Source of the DNA: Burkholderiaceae bacterium
GTDB taxonomy: Bacteria; Pseudomonadota; Gammaproteobacteria; Burkholderiales; Burkholderiaceae_C
DNA: 64,000 bases
Assembly: GCA_016790575.1 (NCBI GenBank)
Contig: JAEUOU010000005.1
Location: 1 to 64,000, forward strand
Reading direction: 5' to 3'
This document shows positions 62,249-64,000 of this stretch, piece after piece. Position 1 is the first letter of the stretch. Each line of letters starts with the position of its first letter. The notes under the pieces are model-generated. The model ran no database searches and was not told the DNA's origin. It saw only the letters and a program-made list of their open reading frames with translations. A program made the translations under genes and the position numbers.

Positions 62249-63286
62249 ATGCCCCCTGTCCGATCGAGGTATTTCACCGCCACAACCGCCTGCTGCGCCC
62301 TGGTTGCGCTGCTCAGCGGCTGTGCCGTCACCGAACCGGACATGAGCTCGCTGCCGCCGCGCGTCATCTATGGCACCGGGGCGGTGAGTACCTACCCGAC
62401 CTATCCGCCGGGCACCGTGATTTCGCCCGGCTACCCCGCAACAACCTATCCCGTTCCCGGTATCGTGGTTCCGGCGCCCGTCGATGGACCCGCGCCAGTC
62501 TGGGTGCCGGGCCCGCCGCCTGGGCCTTTGGGAGAGGTCGTCGCGCCAATGCCAGGCGCCGGCTGGATCTGGGTCGGCGGTTACTGGAACTGGGACTCCC
62601 GCTGGGTCTGGGTTCCCGGGCGCTGGACGGGCCCGTTCGCGCAGGCCCCGGTCTGGATTGCGCCACGTGTCGATTTCTACGGCGGCCGCCATCGCTTCCA
62701 TCCGGGCTATTGGTCACGCCCCGGCAACCCGCCGGTGATTGCGCCACCCACTCATCCTCTGCGCCCCATCCATCCGGCGCCGCCGGTTGACCGCCGTCCG
62801 CCGCCGTATCTGGCTCCCGCTCCGGCGCCGGCACCCCAGCATCCGCCTCCGGCAGTACGGCCGCGACCACACCCCCCCGCTCCACCGGGGCTCGTCCCGC
62901 CGCCTGCAATCGTGGTGCCGCCAGCGCGGCCTGTGGGGCCGCCACAACCAGCCGTACCGCACCCGCCACCGCAGGTGCAAGAGGGAACGGACATCACCCC
63001 CGCCCCGGCACTGCCTCACCGCGCACCACGCGAGCGCCCCCCGCGCGTGGGTGTCCCCCACCCGCCATCACCCGCCGGGAGCCCGGCGTCCGGCGGTGCA
63101 AGCCCGGCCGTCCTCCCCCGCGCCCGGGCATCGGAGCCGCACGGCAGTCCGGTCACAGACCGGCGCCCGCCCCACCGGCCACCCGGGCCGGACTCCGCCA
63201 CCGAGCCCCGTCCGGGTGACCCCCGTTCCGGCGCGCGTCCCCGAGAGGATGGTCCGCACGACGGCAACGATGCGCGCCGCTATTGA
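62249..63286 (+). CDS. Proline-rich lipoprotein with YXWGXW-type motif
   Basis: A 345-residue protein. Lipobox LLSGC (cleavage before the Cys at about residue 27). Residues 100-160 carry the aromatic motif WIWVGGYWNWDSRWVWVPGRW, like YXWGXW-repeat envelope proteins. The last 170 residues are extremely Pro/Ala/Arg-rich and presumably disordered. A Shine-Dalgarno AGGAGAATT precedes the ATG. It is likely an outer-membrane or periplasmic surface protein of unknown role. Its 3' end overlaps the end of the MFS gene by 7 bp. Confidence 0.78.
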   Translation: MPPVRSRYFTATTACCALVALLSGCAVTEPDMSSLPPRVIYGTGAVSTYPTYPPGTVISPGYPATTYPVPGIVVPAPVDGPAPVWVPGPPPGPLGEVVAPMPGAGWIWVGGYWNWDSRWVWVPGRWTGPFAQAPVWIAPRVDFYGGRHRFHPGYWSRPGNPPVIAPPTHPLRPIHPAPPVDRRPPPYLAPAPAPAPQHPPPAVRPRPHPPAPPGLVPPPAIVVPPARPVGPPQPAVPHPPPQVQEGTDITPAPALPHRAPRERPPRVGVPHPPSPAGSPASGGASPAVLPRARASEPHGSPVTDRRPPHRPPGPDSATEPRPGDPRSGARPREDGPHDGNDARRY

Positions 63287-64000
63287 CTCGCCCTCGCACC
63301 AGGCGTGCGCCGTCCTACCCCGAGAGCCGCGCCGACACTAAGCAACAGCACCAGTGCCGCGCCGGCCAGTGTGGCGGCGTACCAGCCCCGGTCCATGAAC
63401 AGGCCAAAAACCAGCGGCGAAACCGCAAAGCCCACATCCAGCCCCGAATAGACCAGGCCGTACACCCGTCCGGTCGCGCCTTTCGGGGTCGCCTTCTTGA
63501 TCATCATGTCGCGGCTCGGGCCGCCGATACCCACCGCAAAACCGGTTGCGGCCAGCACCGCCATGGTTCCCTGGCCACCGAGCAGACCCGTGGCGCACAA
63601 GGCCAGCAATGCGGCCGCGGCCGTCATGCACAAGGCCACGACCCGATCGCTGCGGTTTGGCATCCGCGCTGCGACATACCCACCGACCAGCATGCCCAAC
63701 GCACCGCAGAGCATGTAGGCTGTCAGCGTCAGCGTCGCCGCCTCGAAGCTCACACCGTGCAGCGCCTTGAGGATGGCCACGGAAAAGCTCTGCACCACCG
63801 CCAGCGTCATGGTTGACAGCAAAAAGAAGCCGAAACACCACCACACCACCGGCAGTTTCATGAATGCCAGGTCACTGCCAGGCGCCGCGTCCGGCGCGCG
63901 CGTCACCACCTCGGTACGCAGACGTTCGCGGTGCACCCACATCACCACCAAAACCACCGCGTACAGGCCCGCCGCAGCCCCATAGGCCATCCGCCAGCCC
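63280..64000 (-). CDS. Major facilitator superfamily transporter (partial, runs off the window)
   Basis: The C-terminal 236 or more residues of a 12-helix MFS protein: LPVVWWCFGFFLLSTMTLAVV, LTAYMLCGALGMLVGGYVAARM, ATGFAVGIGGPSRDMMIKKATPKGATGRVYG and the final helices. The frame stays open to the window edge, so the start is outside. Substrate unknown. Confidence 0.88.
   Translation of the reverse strand, partial: GWRMAYGAAAGLYAVVLVVMWVHRERLRTEVVTRAPDAAPGSDLAFMKLPVVWWCFGFFLLSTMTLAVVQSFSVAILKALHGVSFEAATLTLTAYMLCGALGMLVGGYVAARMPNRSDRVVALCMTAAAALLALCATGLLGGQGTMAVLAATGFAVGIGGPSRDMMIKKATPKGATGRVYGLVYSGLDVGFAVSPLVFGLFMDRGWYAATLAGAALVLLLSVGAALGVGRRTPGARASQ

Noticed and set aside
1-64000. Prophage, integrative element, toxin-antitoxin or defence system
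   Set aside because: No integrase, transposase, structural phage gene, restriction enzyme or toxin-antitoxin pair was recognised; the five tRNA genes show no att-like duplicated 3' ends.

Overview
The window is a GC-rich chromosomal segment from a betaproteobacterium, most likely order Burkholderiales, family Comamonadaceae. I base this on gene content and order: the thrS-infC-rpmI-rplT-pheS-pheT-ihfA-merR-tRNA-Pro block, murJ/rpsT/DUF3579/argD-argF, kynBUA, the TauE-CysI-DUF934-CysH-CysD-CysN sulfur locus, and an alanine/lysine-rich H1-like protein. I cannot name the genus from sequence alone. I see no phage, plasmid, IS transposase, CRISPR array or defence island. Gene density is high and no gap between genes exceeds 300 bp.

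Layout. 1-3.7 kb: the start of an Orn/Lys/Arg decarboxylase (cut by the window edge), an NfeD/SPFH membrane pair, tRNA-Ser and a solute-binding protein. 3.9-11.8 kb: assimilatory sulfate reduction (TauE-type exporter, siroheme sulfite reductase, DUF934, APS-type CysH, CysD, CysN), followed by a 7Fe-type ferredoxin and an FAD pyridine-nucleotide reductase. There is no cysJ and no cysC, which fits a ferredoxin-fed, APS-level pathway. 11.8-14.2 kb: a TPP riboswitch in front of a TonB-dependent receptor. 14.3-21.5 kb: tRNA-Asn, an RhlE-type helicase, Orn, an M48 protease, PhhB, RsgA, a CobD/AmpE-like protein and a Nudix hydrolase. 21.6-23.8 kb: the rpsP-rimM-trmD-rplS operon. 23.9-32.4 kb: a GNAT protein, a TM2-like protein, FolK, PcnB, a HAD phosphatase, Hda, a PerM-type permease, PurM and MurJ. 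32.5-37.2 kb: RpsT, DUF3579, ArgD, ArgF, two tandem YkgJ-type cysteine-cluster proteins and a methyltransferase. 37.3-41.3 kb: tryptophan to anthranilate (KynB, KynU, KynA), with a convergent aromatic-type FAD monooxygenase. 41.5-47.9 kb: tRNA-His, PpiD, tRNA-Val, HU, a DMT permease, PgsA, UvrC and tRNA-Pro. 47.9-55.8 kb: the thrS-to-merR translation block. 56-64 kb: isocitrate lyase with an elaborate upstream region, a GGCT-like protein, a DMT permease, RraA, an H1-like/SWIB protein, an IlvB-like ThDP enzyme, a proline-rich YXWGXW lipoprotein and an MFS permease (cut by the edge).

The most unusual signal is a dispersed element of about 50 bp with the core GACC-N-TT-N2-ACGCTGGGTA. It has seven recognisable copies at gene borders. 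Four of them run into coding sequence and supply the N-termini of DUF934, CysN, the TonB receptor (its signal-peptide core) and PhhB. The two forward coding copies are read in one common frame and the two reverse copies in another. Other points of interest: a GC-rich insertion of about 75 codons in the CysN interdomain linker; a folK gene with no ATG/GTG/TTG start that covers its N-terminal motif; an infC ATC start; a terminator hairpin just upstream of thrS; and a 13-bp inverted repeat plus IclR-like boxes upstream of aceA.

All calls come from reading the sequence and from family knowledge. No database search or folding program was run.
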